DNA of 39,065 nt from Gp6-AA40 sp050742535 (GTDB taxonomy: Bacteria > Acidobacteriota > Vicinamibacteria > Vicinamibacterales > UBA2999), in the NCBI GenBank assembly GCA_050742535.1, contig JBOGIQ010000015.1:1-39065 (forward strand). The letters run 5' to 3'. Shown here piece after piece: positions 23,324-31,411 of the stretch. The notes under the pieces are model-generated. The model made no database searches. It saw only the letters and a list, made by a program, of their open reading frames with translations, and was not told where the DNA came from. The translations under genes were made by a program, and so were the position numbers. Numbering within the stretch: the first letter of the stretch is position 1; every line of letters begins with the position of its first letter.

Positions 23324-24880
23324 TTACGAATCGGATGCGAGATTGGCGTACCGCTCCCACAGCTCGCCCAGGAAAAAGCGCCCGAAGGCAGCGATCGCGC
23401 GCGTCCGTTCGGCGATCGAGTCGGTGCCGGGCGCCGTCATGCTGCGCACGAGTCGGGTGAGCTCGGCGACACCGAGACGAAGAACGCCGGCGCCAACAAC
23501 CGGACCGGAGGCGTCCTTCCCTCTGTGCAGGCGCGTCAACAACGTTGTGGTGTCGGACCACAGGTCGAAGCCGGGGTCATCGCGCACTTCCTTTTTTCCA
23601 GCGAGGTAGTAGTCCTGCCCGTCGTGCTCGAAGCCGAGCTCGTAGACCATCAGCTTCATCGTCGGGTCGCCGGCCGGCGAGAACAGGTTGAAGACTCCTG
23701 TCTTGGCGGGGATGTCGGCGCCGAATGGTGGCCAGTGGATATGGCCGACGAGCTCTCCGGGATGCGCCGGATCGCGGATGAACGCGGCGATGTCGCGAAT
23801 GAGGATCGTTGCCGTCATCGTCAGAGCCGTCTGCTGCGCCTCGCCCTGAGCGGCGCCGGCCCGCGGATCCGTCGCGCCCCATGCGAACGGTCCCGCCATC
23901 GTTTCGCGGAAACTGATTCCAGGCTGTGGAGTGGTCATGCTGGTTGCCTCGGGTTCGAACGGCACGCCGTCAGGATGATGGGAGGCGAGGTACCGATGAG
24001 CGTCGCGGTAGCCGAGCGCGACGAGCGTCGCCGCATCGATCCTGCCGAAATAGAAGTCCGGGTCGAGGGGCAACGGGTACTCCGGCTTGATGACGTGCAG
24101 ACGGATCGGGCGCGTGCGTCCGTCCACCGGTTCGCCGCGGGCGATGCGCGCGTTCAGCTCGGTGATCCACCTGAATTCCTCGAACAACACGCCGTTCGCG
24201 CTCATCTCGATCATGTGCACGTACTGGTTGAACACGCCCGTCCGGTACTCCGCCGTGTTGCCAATGCACCAGACCAGCCAGATCTCCTCGCAGCCACGGC
24301 GCACCGCTTCGCTCAGATTCGCGTCCTTGATCCACACCGAATCGACGTACAGGTGCCCGCCGTGCGGCACGGGAGGCATGAACACCGGCAGCGAGATCCC
24401 GGCGATCAGGCGGGGCAGGTCGACGGCGTCGTGGGACACCGCGACGTTCGTCTTCCGCGTGTAATCGCAGACGTTGAACGTCCCGGCCATGCCGCCGGCG
24501 GCGTTGATTCGCGACACGTCGATGCCGAGGTGCGGGAACACTTTCTGCTCGATCCCGTCGGCATCCCCCATCGCGATCATGTCGAACGCCTTCAGGTACT
24601 CCTTCAGCGGCAGTAAGGAGACGAAGTCCTTGACGTTGACGGAACGCCACCGCTCGCACATCTCCGCAGGCGACAGCCCGGAGAACAGCATGGCCAGGTT
24701 CATCGTCCCGCCGGACGTGCCATCGCCGTGGAAGAAACAGAGACCGGCATCCGCCAGGGCGCGGAGCACCCCGGCCTGGTACGCCACGCGCATCCCGCCG
24801 CCGGCCAGCACCAACGATCGCCGCGGCCCCTGATAGCCGGCCGGCGGGCTGAACGACACCAGGTGGTTGCCAGCGGTCAC
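23324..24880 (-). CDS. Patatin-like phospholipase with extra C-terminal domain
   Basis: 518 residues from GTG 24880. The glycine-rich oxyanion loop is LVLAGGGMRVAYQAG, the nucleophile elbow GTSGG puts Ser56 as catalytic Ser, and VDSVWIKDANL puts Asp180 as partner, with Ser-Val replacing the usual Gly-Gly after it. The patatin domain ends near residue 250. Beyond about 310 is a second, beta-rich domain (GPFAWGATDPRAG..., then FNLFSPAGD, KLMVYELGFEHDGQDYYLAG and DDPGFDLWSDTTTL). I recall a similar module in fused cholesterol-oxidase-like GMC proteins. The start overlaps the membrane protein stop by GTGA. It should free a fatty acid from a lipid; substrate unknown. Confidence 0.88.
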   Translation of the reverse strand: MTAGNHLVSFSPPAGYQGPRRSLVLAGGGMRVAYQAGVLRALADAGLCFFHGDGTSGGTMNLAMLFSGLSPAEMCERWRSVNVKDFVSLLPLKEYLKAFDMIAMGDADGIEQKVFPHLGIDVSRINAAGGMAGTFNVCDYTRKTNVAVSHDAVDLPRLIAGISLPVFMPPVPHGGHLYVDSVWIKDANLSEAVRRGCEEIWLVWCIGNTAEYRTGVFNQYVHMIEMSANGVLFEEFRWITELNARIARGEPVDGRTRPIRLHVIKPEYPLPLDPDFYFGRIDAATLVALGYRDAHRYLASHHPDGVPFEPEATSMTTPQPGISFRETMAGPFAWGATDPRAGAAQGEAQQTALTMTATILIRDIAAFIRDPAHPGELVGHIHWPPFGADIPAKTGVFNLFSPAGDPTMKLMVYELGFEHDGQDYYLAGKKEVRDDPGFDLWSDTTTLLTRLHRGKDASGPVVGAGVLRLGVAELTRLVRSMTAPGTDSIAERTRAIAAFGRFFLGELWERYANLASDS

Positions 24881-25284
24881 TGGAGGCCGACGCTCCTTCG
24901 CGTATGAAGGGCGATCACGATGCCGGAAACGAACTCGAGCACCGTGATGCCGGTCAGACTCCAGTGCGGCAGCCCCTCGAGCAGCAGCGAGAGTGCCCGG
25001 GCCCCCGCGCCGAGGAATACCACCCAGAGAAACAGACGGTTGAACACGCGTCTCGTGAAGATTTCATCCTTGAAGATGAAACAGAACAGACCGAAGCCGA
25101 ACTCGACGGCTTTCAGAAAACGGTACTGGTTCAGCAGAGTGGCCGTCCGCTCCTGGCCGAGCGCGTCGAGATCCAGCGCGAAGATCCTCTCGATCTCCCA
25201 CCGGCCGTTGAACATGCCGACGGCGCCCAGCAGCAGCAGCGCTCCGGACCATCCGTAGAACAGGAGGATCGCCAGAGCTTTCAT
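24877..25284 (-). CDS. Small four-helix membrane protein (operon member 6)
   Basis: 135 residues from ATG 25284. Four hydrophobic stretches are visible (LAILLFYGWSGALLLLGAVG, the stretch FGFGLFCFIF, LFLWVVFLGAGA and the C-terminal ITVLEFVSGIVIAL), with acidic-basic loops between. It contains DALGQERTATLLNQYRFLKA before the second helix. No family is recognised. It overlaps both the preceding and the following gene by four bases, so it is tightly coupled in the lipid operon. It may be a membrane partner for one of the enzymes or a scaffold; nothing in the sequence shows catalysis. Confidence 0.75.
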   Translation of the reverse strand: MKALAILLFYGWSGALLLLGAVGMFNGRWEIERIFALDLDALGQERTATLLNQYRFLKAVEFGFGLFCFIFKDEIFTRRVFNRLFLWVVFLGAGARALSLLLEGLPHWSLTGITVLEFVSGIVIALHTRRSVGLQ

Positions 25285-25670
25285 ACCGAAGGCCTCTGCG
25301 ATCGCCACAGGGCGATGATGACGAGGCCGGACATCAAATCGAACGCGGCAACGGCGAGCGCAATCGACGCGAACACCGCTTTCGCGACGCCGAGGCCGAC
25401 GGCGGCGGACGCGCCGAACTTCTGCAGGGCCGCCCACACCAGCGGAACACGCTGTTCACGTTCCGGACGCGTTCCGGCATGCAGGAGCAGCCCGCCGAAC
25501 AGCACCATGAACATGCCGACGATGGTGAAGAAGTGCAGGCTGGCCGGCGTCGTGTCGGACGAGAGTGTCTCGAGAATCAGGCGCGGCACGATCATCTGGA
25601 CGAGCCCGCTGACAACGGTGATAGCCGCGATCGCGGTGACTCCCCGCTTCAGCCAGACACGGCCGTTCAT
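25281..25670 (-). CDS. Small four-helix membrane protein (operon member 5)
   Basis: 129 residues. Four hydrophobic stretches are present: VTAIAAITVVSGLVQMIVP, HFFTIVGMFMVLFGGLLL, ASAAVGLGVAKAVFASIALA, and LMSGLVIIAL. A loop TRPEREQR is charged. The layout is close to the preceding and following small proteins of the operon, and all three may be related in fold. No motif is known to me. The ATGA overlaps at both ends make it co-translated with its neighbours. Its position between the DUF1772-like protein and the other membrane protein suggests a joint complex, which is inference. Confidence 0.75.
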   Translation of the reverse strand: MNGRVWLKRGVTAIAAITVVSGLVQMIVPRLILETLSSDTTPASLHFFTIVGMFMVLFGGLLLHAGTRPEREQRVPLVWAALQKFGASAAVGLGVAKAVFASIALAVAAFDLMSGLVIIALWRSQRPSV

Positions 25671-26149
25671 CGCGGCTCACCCTTCCGGACGGCGATGGCC
25701 GCGAAATACCACATCATCAGCAGCCATTCGAAGCTCCAGATGGCGACGCGAATCAGGGTCAGCTGCTTCCATCGCCCGACCACGTCCATCAGCTCCGCCT
25801 GCGACGAGACGCCGTTCCTCAGCACGTCGTTCACGGGGAACACGACGAACCACGTCAGCGACGTGGCGCCGACAACCGCCAGCAGGACCAGAATCGGTAT
25901 CCAGCGAAACCGCGTGCGCCATTCGCCGATCGTCATCACCACTCCGGTAATCCCCATCAGCGTCACCAGGAAGGTGAAGAAGTTCGTCGCGGCGTCGATC
26001 TGCGGAATGAAATGCAGGTAGTAGTTCTGCACGGTCAACATCGGCATGACCGGGAACTGGAAAATCGCCGTAGACCAGCCGGTGCCGAAGTAAATCGACA
26101 CCGCCATGAACAACAGCGAGTTATTGATCACGTACAGCACTTTTTTCAT
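25667..26149 (-). CDS. DUF1772-like small membrane protein
   Basis: 160 residues from ATG 26149. Four hydrophobic helices: LLFMAVSIYFGTGWSTAIF, the segment FFTFLVTLMGITGVVM, IPILVLLAVVGATSLTWFVV and FEWLLMMWYFAAIAV. The polar elements FPVNDVLRNG, then RWKQLTLIR before the last helix, recall DUF1772 (anthrone-oxygenase-like) proteins, where N-D/N and a W-x-x-x-x-x-x-R pattern occur. If that is right, it may be a small oxygenase or redox partner in the membrane. The match is weak and made by eye. It overlaps the ADC-like gene by four bases. Confidence 0.65.
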   Translation of the reverse strand: MKKVLYVINNSLLFMAVSIYFGTGWSTAIFQFPVMPMLTVQNYYLHFIPQIDAATNFFTFLVTLMGITGVVMTIGEWRTRFRWIPILVLLAVVGATSLTWFVVFPVNDVLRNGVSSQAELMDVVGRWKQLTLIRVAIWSFEWLLMMWYFAAIAVRKGEPR

Positions 26150-27054
26150 CGCGTCTCCTGCAGCCGCGAGGCGACGCGTGACGACCCATCGGCCAGTGCT
26201 GTCGGGGGCGGCAGCCACTCCTGGCTCTGTCCGAGGTTCACCACGCTCTCCAGGCCTTCCGGCGGCGCCGGCGGCATCGTTGCGTGCGACAGGAACCAGT
26301 TCTCGAAGTAGTCGTCGAGAACACCGTTTGCCTCGGGAATGAACGCCGTGAAGATCGGATCCGGCTCGATGTCCAACTCGTGCAGCGCCCGCATGCGCGG
26401 ATGGTCGCCAATGGTCAGGCGCGCGGAGCCCTTCCGGAACAGGCGCACGCCGACCTTGCCGCGAAAATGAATGTAGGACTTCATCAGCATGCCGCGGAAC
26501 TGACAGTAATTCGCCGCCGACGCCCGGAACGGGATGCGGGTGCGGGCCGGACGATCGATCTCGATCTTCATGCACAGCCGGCCGTCCAGATCGTATTGGC
26601 TGCTCACCGTCCGCTCGCCGACGATGTAGTTCAGGTTTGCCCGGTGCTTGGGCATGCCCCAGATGCCCTTGCCGCCCTTCACCGAGACTTCGGTACTGAC
26701 GGGAAGGTCCAGCACGAACTGGCCGGTGCCAAACGTCTTCATCAGCAGCCCCGGCAGGAACGGCGGCGCGGGCCGGCGGCCGTGTGTACACGCGATCGCG
26801 ATGCTGAACTCGATGTACTTGCCGATGTCAGTGATCCGGTAGTCGATGACGGTGATCACGAGCAGCGCGCTGCGGCCAAAGCGAAGCGCATGCACTTCGT
26901 TGCCGGGCATCAACGCCTGCGCCTTGTCGCGATTGATGCGGAATGCCGCCATGAGTGCGGGCGAGCGCTCGCAATTCACGGGCAGGTGAAACGGGATGCC
27001 GTCGACGAGCGCTACCCGGCCGGCCTGTCGCTTCAAACGGTTGGGGATCGACAT
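26146..27054 (-). CDS. Acetoacetate-decarboxylase-fold (ADC-like) protein
   Basis: 302 residues from ATG 27054. The body (FRINRDKAQALMPG, FGTGQFVLDLPVSTEV, GIWGMPKHRANL, GRLCMKIEIDRPART) has the length and pattern of the ADC fold, a beta-cone-like domain. In clostridial ADC two adjacent Lys in a P-K-K segment carry the Schiff base; here the segment reads MPKH, so the first Lys (Lys136) is kept and the second is His. A decarboxylase, a related Schiff-base enzyme or a lipid-binding variant are all possible. It sits 10 bases behind the hydrolase gene and overlaps the DUF1772-like gene by ATGA. GAGAGG lies four bases before the start. Confidence 0.8.
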   Translation of the reverse strand: MSIPNRLKRQAGRVALVDGIPFHLPVNCERSPALMAAFRINRDKAQALMPGNEVHALRFGRSALLVITVIDYRITDIGKYIEFSIAIACTHGRRPAPPFLPGLLMKTFGTGQFVLDLPVSTEVSVKGGKGIWGMPKHRANLNYIVGERTVSSQYDLDGRLCMKIEIDRPARTRIPFRASAANYCQFRGMLMKSYIHFRGKVGVRLFRKGSARLTIGDHPRMRALHELDIEPDPIFTAFIPEANGVLDDYFENWFLSHATMPPAPPEGLESVVNLGQSQEWLPPPTALADGSSRVASRLQETR

Positions 27055-27064
27055 GACGCCTCTC

Positions 27065-28105
27065 TCAGTTGCGGTCCAGCTCGTTGATGAGCATGGGAAA
27101 GACGTCGCGCGCGGCGTTCTTGCCCATGAACACGTCCAGGTGCCCGTAGTTCGGAAGGATGTGCAGCGTGTGGCCGCGGCCGGGCTGGTGCCGCGAGAAG
27201 AACTCGAAGGTCTTCCGCTGGCTCTCCGGCAGGAAGCAGATGTTCCGCTCCCCGGCGACGAACGCAATCCGCGCGTCGGTGCGCGGCGGCTGCGCGCCGA
27301 AATCCTCGGGCAGCTCCGCCCGCCCATCCACGGCGACCAGCGAGCCGCGGTTCACGCATTTGACGATCTGACGGAAGAACGACAGCGGCACGTGGGCAAA
27401 CTCCTGCTTGAGCCATTCGTGCGTCGACTCGTTCAGGTTCTCGTGCCGCCACAGCGTCGGGAATCCGGAGCCGTAGGTGAAGCTGGCCTGTCTGCACACC
27501 AGGTTGTCGCACTCGTGATGCGTGAGCATCACGACCAGCGCAATCAGCTTCGCCGGCAGCGTCGGCGCGTCGAGGCCCCATTGCGGATTCAGATAATCCA
27601 TGATCGGGCTGACCATCGGGATCGCCGTCCGCAGCTTGAAGCGCGAACGTGGAGTGACCACCGGATGCAGCGACACCGCGTTGGTCACGATCGTCGTGAC
27701 GTCGGGCAGCAGTCCAGCGGCGGCGGCCATCATGAAGCTGGTCGACCCCTGGCAGTGAATGACGGCTTTGACCGATGAGGCGCCTGTCGCCTGCACCACC
27801 GTGCGAACCGCCTGCGGGTGATCGAAGACCGCCGCCTGGTCGAGCGTCCACGTGTTCGGCGGGAGATCGATACTGGCACGCCAGTTCTCCAGCCACACGT
27901 CGTAGCCATGATCGATGAGCCTGTCGACGAGCGTCGTTTCGACTGGCGCGCGGAAGATGTTCGCGCGTACCCCGGCGCCGTGCACGAGCAGCACCGGCCC
28001 GCGATCCGCTCGTCCTCCTTCGACGTGCACCAGGTTGCACGCGAAGCCGTCTCCGGCCCTGAACGGAACGATCGTCTCCCGCCGGCCTCCTCCCGCCGAG
28101 CTCAT
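27065..28105 (-). CDS. Alpha/beta hydrolase with Cys at the nucleophile site
   Basis: 346 residues from ATG 28105, preceded by GGAGAG. The oxyanion stretch LLVHGAGV is clear (residues 39-46). The nucleophile elbow, usually G-x-S-x-G, reads VIHCQGS with Cys118 where Ser is expected. A late PNYGHLDVF supplies the catalytic His (about 330), and DARIAFVAGERNICF precedes the acid position. I recall a similar CxGS elbow in hydrolase domains fused to cholesterol-oxidase-like GMC proteins. It lies 11 bases behind the GMC gene, so the two are probably a split version of that pair. Ester or lactone hydrolysis of an oxidised lipid is the likely reaction, by inference. Confidence 0.85.
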   Translation of the reverse strand: MSSAGGGRRETIVPFRAGDGFACNLVHVEGGRADRGPVLLVHGAGVRANIFRAPVETTLVDRLIDHGYDVWLENWRASIDLPPNTWTLDQAAVFDHPQAVRTVVQATGASSVKAVIHCQGSTSFMMAAAAGLLPDVTTIVTNAVSLHPVVTPRSRFKLRTAIPMVSPIMDYLNPQWGLDAPTLPAKLIALVVMLTHHECDNLVCRQASFTYGSGFPTLWRHENLNESTHEWLKQEFAHVPLSFFRQIVKCVNRGSLVAVDGRAELPEDFGAQPPRTDARIAFVAGERNICFLPESQRKTFEFFSRHQPGRGHTLHILPNYGHLDVFMGKNAARDVFPMLINELDRN

Positions 28106-28116
28106 ACCGCTCTCTC

Positions 28117-29841
28117 CTATCTCTGGTGTTGCCGGAAGCGATCGACGATGCCGTGTGCGAACCGGCGCGAGAGCGCGGCGATCGTCAGGCTCGGGTTGGG
28201 ACCGACGGAGCCGGGCATGACGGAGCCGTCGGCGATGTAGAGACCCGGGATCGGGTCGCCCTTCACGTCGAGCACACGTCCCCACGTGTCAACAACACCG
28301 CTGCCCGGTTCGGTACCCATCGGGCATCCGCCGAGCGGATGGACCGTCACAATTCGCTTCAGGTGTTTCGTGTCGGGATTCTCGACGAAGGTGCCTCCCA
28401 TCGCCACCGCCATTCGCCGCGAATAGTCATTGACCGCGTCGAAGAAGTCCTCTGAGCCGCGGCGGTGCCAGTCGACCTGCAGATACTCCTTCCCCGACCG
28501 GCGCGACTTCTGGAGGAACATCTTGCCGTCGGCGGTGTCCCGGCCCATGCCGAGCAGCGGCAGCGATCCGCTCGACAGCTCGCAGGGCCCGATCAGCTCC
28601 GACAGTTGTCCGTCGATCTCGCTGTGCGGGTCCTTGAACCACCAATCCAGCAGCCGCCGCCAGAGGAAGCGCAGTCCCCTCGACAGCATCCTGCGGGCAT
28701 CTCCGATTTCGACGAGCCAGCTCACGAAATCCGGATACCCCGCATCCTGAATGAAAAACCCGCGATGCGTGTCGATGTCGACGCGAACCGTGCTCGTGAT
28801 CACGGGCCCGCGGCCGGCATCGATGATTCGCGCCGTGGCCGGATTGACCGATTCGTCGCGGCAGCGCATGACGAATGTGAGCAGGTCGCCGTTCGTGCTG
28901 TAGCGCGTCCCGAGCGCGGACGCATTCAGTGACGGCAGGTTCTGGCGGTTCTTCAGCATCAGGTACGTGGACCCGAGCGTCCCTGCCGCAAGCACGAGCC
29001 GGTCGCCGGTGATCGACGCTCGCTGCTCCGGCGCGCCGTTCACGGCCGGACGCGCGGGATCGTGAACCACGTAGTCGATGACGTAGCGCCCGCCCTCGAA
29101 ACGAAACTGCTTGACCTCGCAATTCGGAAGAATCTCGCACGGATGTGGACGGGCGTGGGCGGCCATCGACAAATAGTTGTAGTCGAGCGTGTTCTTGCTG
29201 CCGTAGTTGCAGCCCACATCACACTCGCCGCACAGACGGCAGGTATGCCGCACACGTCCGTGCAGGTTCGGCGTCGCCTCTTCGATCGGGACCGCGAGCG
29301 CCGCCGGCGCCCCTGGCTTCGGCGCGAACGAAACGGCGAGGTTCGGCAGTTCCCAGTGCAGCTTGAGGTGGTCCGCGGCGGCACGGAAGGCCACGGTCTT
29401 CGACGTGCTGGCGTACGGCTCGGTGCTGAAGGGATACTGCTGGGCGCCGAGGACACGCTCGACCGCGTCGTAATGCGGCTCGAGATCCTCACGCCCGATC
29501 GGCCACTTGCGATACGTCCCGTCCGGCAGCTTGTCCACGAACCATTCGTCCGGCTTCCGGATCAGGACGTTGGCGTAGATCAGCGAACCACCTCCCAGGC
29601 CGCTGGCGACCACTGCCTCGGAGGACTGAAACGACCACACGTCGAACAGACCCAACCGTCCGCTGTTCGGGTCCCAGAAGTTCCGGCCCATGCGGAACGG
29701 ACTCCGAGCGAACGTACCGGGGGGATAGCTCCGGCCGCGCTCGAGGACGCAGACTTTCATGTCTGCCGACGCGAGCTCGTACGCCATGACCGATCCGCCA
29801 AAGCCGGACCCGACGATTACGGCATCGTAATGATTCGCCAT
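28117..29841 (-). CDS. GMC-family oxidoreductase, cholesterol-oxidase-like, with Cys cluster
   Basis: 574 residues from ATG 29841, with GAGAGG upstream. The FAD dinucleotide fold is VIVGSGFGGSVMA (residues 8-20), followed by LERG, and SGLGGGSLIYANV is the GMC signature near residue 80. The stretch CRLCGECDVGC puts Cys at 201, 204, 207 and 211, a spacing that could bind an iron-sulfur cluster. The C-terminus has the active-site His (VHPLGGCPMG) and GPNPSLTIAAL, with YIADGSVMPGSVG. This layout matches cholesterol-oxidase-like GMC enzymes, which oxidise 3-hydroxyls of sterols or similar alcohols. It heads the nine-gene operon. Substrate unknown; a sterol, hopanoid or long-chain alcohol would all fit. 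Confidence 0.9.
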   Translation of the reverse strand: MANHYDAVIVGSGFGGSVMAYELASADMKVCVLERGRSYPPGTFARSPFRMGRNFWDPNSGRLGLFDVWSFQSSEAVVASGLGGGSLIYANVLIRKPDEWFVDKLPDGTYRKWPIGREDLEPHYDAVERVLGAQQYPFSTEPYASTSKTVAFRAAADHLKLHWELPNLAVSFAPKPGAPAALAVPIEEATPNLHGRVRHTCRLCGECDVGCNYGSKNTLDYNYLSMAAHARPHPCEILPNCEVKQFRFEGGRYVIDYVVHDPARPAVNGAPEQRASITGDRLVLAAGTLGSTYLMLKNRQNLPSLNASALGTRYSTNGDLLTFVMRCRDESVNPATARIIDAGRGPVITSTVRVDIDTHRGFFIQDAGYPDFVSWLVEIGDARRMLSRGLRFLWRRLLDWWFKDPHSEIDGQLSELIGPCELSSGSLPLLGMGRDTADGKMFLQKSRRSGKEYLQVDWHRRGSEDFFDAVNDYSRRMAVAMGGTFVENPDTKHLKRIVTVHPLGGCPMGTEPGSGVVDTWGRVLDVKGDPIPGLYIADGSVMPGSVGPNPSLTIAALSRRFAHGIVDRFRQHQR

Positions 29842-30192
29842 CGGCCTCTCGGAACGGGTGCCATGATCGAGATAACGAGCGCACGCCTGCAACCGAACCG
29901 CAGACTACACGCAAGATGGATCGGAGTGCGCGGATAATCGATTGTTCAGTTGGCCGTGTCAAGGAGAAAGCTGGTATGTGCGGACGGCGTCCTGCGTCTG
30001 CGTGCGGCAGACGATCGTCACGGCTGGACAGCGCGTCAACTCAGGATCATCGACGGTTTCGAGCCGGGCGGCTGAACGCACATAGAGTCATAAAGAGTCA
30101 GTTTCTGCAAATCTCCTTGACGCCCCGCGCGTGAATTGTTCGGATCTCGGCGACGCGTCGTTTTTCAGAAGGGAAGCGTCCGAGGAGCAGCG
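29842..30192. other. Intergenic region between divergent genes
   Basis: About 350 bases between the lipid operon and the M15 peptidase gene, with no credible ORF. It holds the sigma-70-like promoter for the lipid operon (29934-29962), a leader of about 85 bases, and, at the right end, GAGGAG as the ribosome binding site of the peptidase gene. No operator palindrome was found. Confidence 0.5.
29934..29962 (-). promoter_or_regulatory. Sigma-70-like promoter of the lipid operon
   Basis: Read on the minus strand, TTGACA (29957-29962) is a perfect -35, then 17 bases, then GATTAT (29934-29939), a 4-of-6 match to the -10. Transcription would begin near 29927, giving a leader of about 85 bases to the GMC start at 29841. 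It is the best promoter match in the window. Confidence 0.6.
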
Positions 30193-30771
30193 ATGCCGAC
30201 GAAAAGCGGGATGTTTTGGGTGTCATGGGCCAACGAGAATGCCACCGCCAGCAAGAGCGTCGACGACCTGGCGGAGCCGTTTCGCACCAGCGCGAAGGCC
30301 TTCATCACGGCCCTGCGCGATGCCGGCGCGAGGGTTGACGTGATGAACACGCTGCGCAGTCCAAAGCGCGCGTACCTGTTCCACTGGTGCTGGCGGATCT
30401 CACAGGCGCACGGCACCGTCCAGCAGGCGGACGCCGACCCGATGGCGGGCGTGGACATCCTGTGGAATCACGGGAGCGATATCGCGAGCAAAGCCGGCGC
30501 CGCCGAGATGGTCGCCGGGTTCGGTCTCGCCATCCCGCCGCAAAGCACCAATCCTCCCTCGAAGGCGACGAACCACACGAAAGGCATGGCGATTGACATG
30601 ACCATCATGTGGGCCGGGACCATCAACATCAAGAAGGCGGACAATACCGTTGTGGCAGTTCCCTTCCAGGCCAACGTGAATGCCAATACCGGATTGCATG
30701 CGATCGGCGCGTCATATGGTGTCCACAAGCTCGTCACCGACGCCCCGCACTGGTCGCACAACGGCCGCTAG
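30193..30771 (+). CDS. M15-type peptidase domain protein (VanY/endolysin-like)
   Basis: 192 residues from ATG 30193, behind GAGGAG; an ATG at 30136 has no such site. FRTSAKAFITALRDAGARVD, then NTLRSPKRAYLFHW is the usual start of an M15 domain. The zinc ligands fit: His128 and Asp135 in NHTKGMAIDM (the family's SxHxxGxAxD) and His186 in DAPHWSH. M15 enzymes cut D-Ala-D-Ala or L-Ala-D-Glu bonds of peptidoglycan. There is no signal peptide, so it may be exported by another route or act in a phage-like lysis context, although no phage genes are seen. Followed 3 bases later by a lipoprotein-like gene. Confidence 0.82.
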   Translation: MPTKSGMFWVSWANENATASKSVDDLAEPFRTSAKAFITALRDAGARVDVMNTLRSPKRAYLFHWCWRISQAHGTVQQADADPMAGVDILWNHGSDIASKAGAAEMVAGFGLAIPPQSTNPPSKATNHTKGMAIDMTIMWAGTINIKKADNTVVAVPFQANVNANTGLHAIGASYGVHKLVTDAPHWSHNGR

Positions 30772-30774
30772 CCC

Positions 30775-31305
30775 ATGAGGGTGTCAGCGATGCTGCTCGT
30801 CCTCGCGTCGGGCGTGCTGGCGTGCGCGCGTCCGCCGCGGGATGCAACGGTCCCGACGCGGATCGGCTGGGTGACGTCAGGCTGCCTGGCGATCAGCGAC
30901 GGCTCGATCGCCGATGGGACCCCGGTCACCGTCGTGGCACTCGGCACCGGCGACACGGCAACGGTGGTCGACGCGCGCGTGACCGGCCGTGGAACCACCG
31001 AGCGCACGTGCCCTGTTCGCGCGGCCGCGGCGTCAGGCGACGGGAGTCTCCGCTTCTACACGCTGTCCACTCCGGCGTCGAGTCCGATTGAGGTCGGCAT
31101 CGCAGTGGTCGGATCTGTCGCACGAAAGGACGGCGGCATCGACGTCAACGGCGACGATCGCGCAGACCAGTTCACGAGGTGCACGGCGTCGGAAGGAATT
31201 TCGTTTGCGGTCTGGACGAACGGCCGCCCGCATACCGGAGAGCCGTTCTGGTCGGGCTACGAGTACCTCGGCTACGACGTCGAACCCGACTGCCCGGAAC
31301 CATAG
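30775..31305 (+). CDS. Putative lipoprotein with Asp-rich Ca-binding-like motif
   Basis: 176 residues. The signal region MRVSAMLLVLASGVLAC ends in V-L-A-Cys, a plausible lipobox, with the Cys at residue 17. The mature part is Val/Thr/Gly/Asp-rich and strand-like. DVNGDDRADQF near residue 124 matches the Asp-x-Asn/Asp-x-Asp spacing of calcium-binding EF-hand or dockerin loops. Five Cys after the lipobox Cys could form disulfides. It lies 3 bases behind the M15 peptidase gene and is probably co-transcribed, so it may be an accessory or inhibitor for the peptidase; no family is known to me. Confidence 0.65.
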   Translation: MRVSAMLLVLASGVLACARPPRDATVPTRIGWVTSGCLAISDGSIADGTPVTVVALGTGDTATVVDARVTGRGTTERTCPVRAAAASGDGSLRFYTLSTPASSPIEVGIAVVGSVARKDGGIDVNGDDRADQFTRCTASEGISFAVWTNGRPHTGEPFWSGYEYLGYDVEPDCPEP

Positions 31306-31411
31306 CGAATCAGTCCGGCGTCGGCTGCTCCACGCTGTCGATGACGACAACCTACGGAACCGCAGACGCGCGGTGAGCGCCAACCCGCGAGGTCCAGAAC
31401 AGCTCCAAGCC

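Noticed and set aside
30193..31305. Prophage lysis module
   Set aside because: The M15 domain resembles phage endolysins, but no holin, structural or integrase genes are seen nearby.
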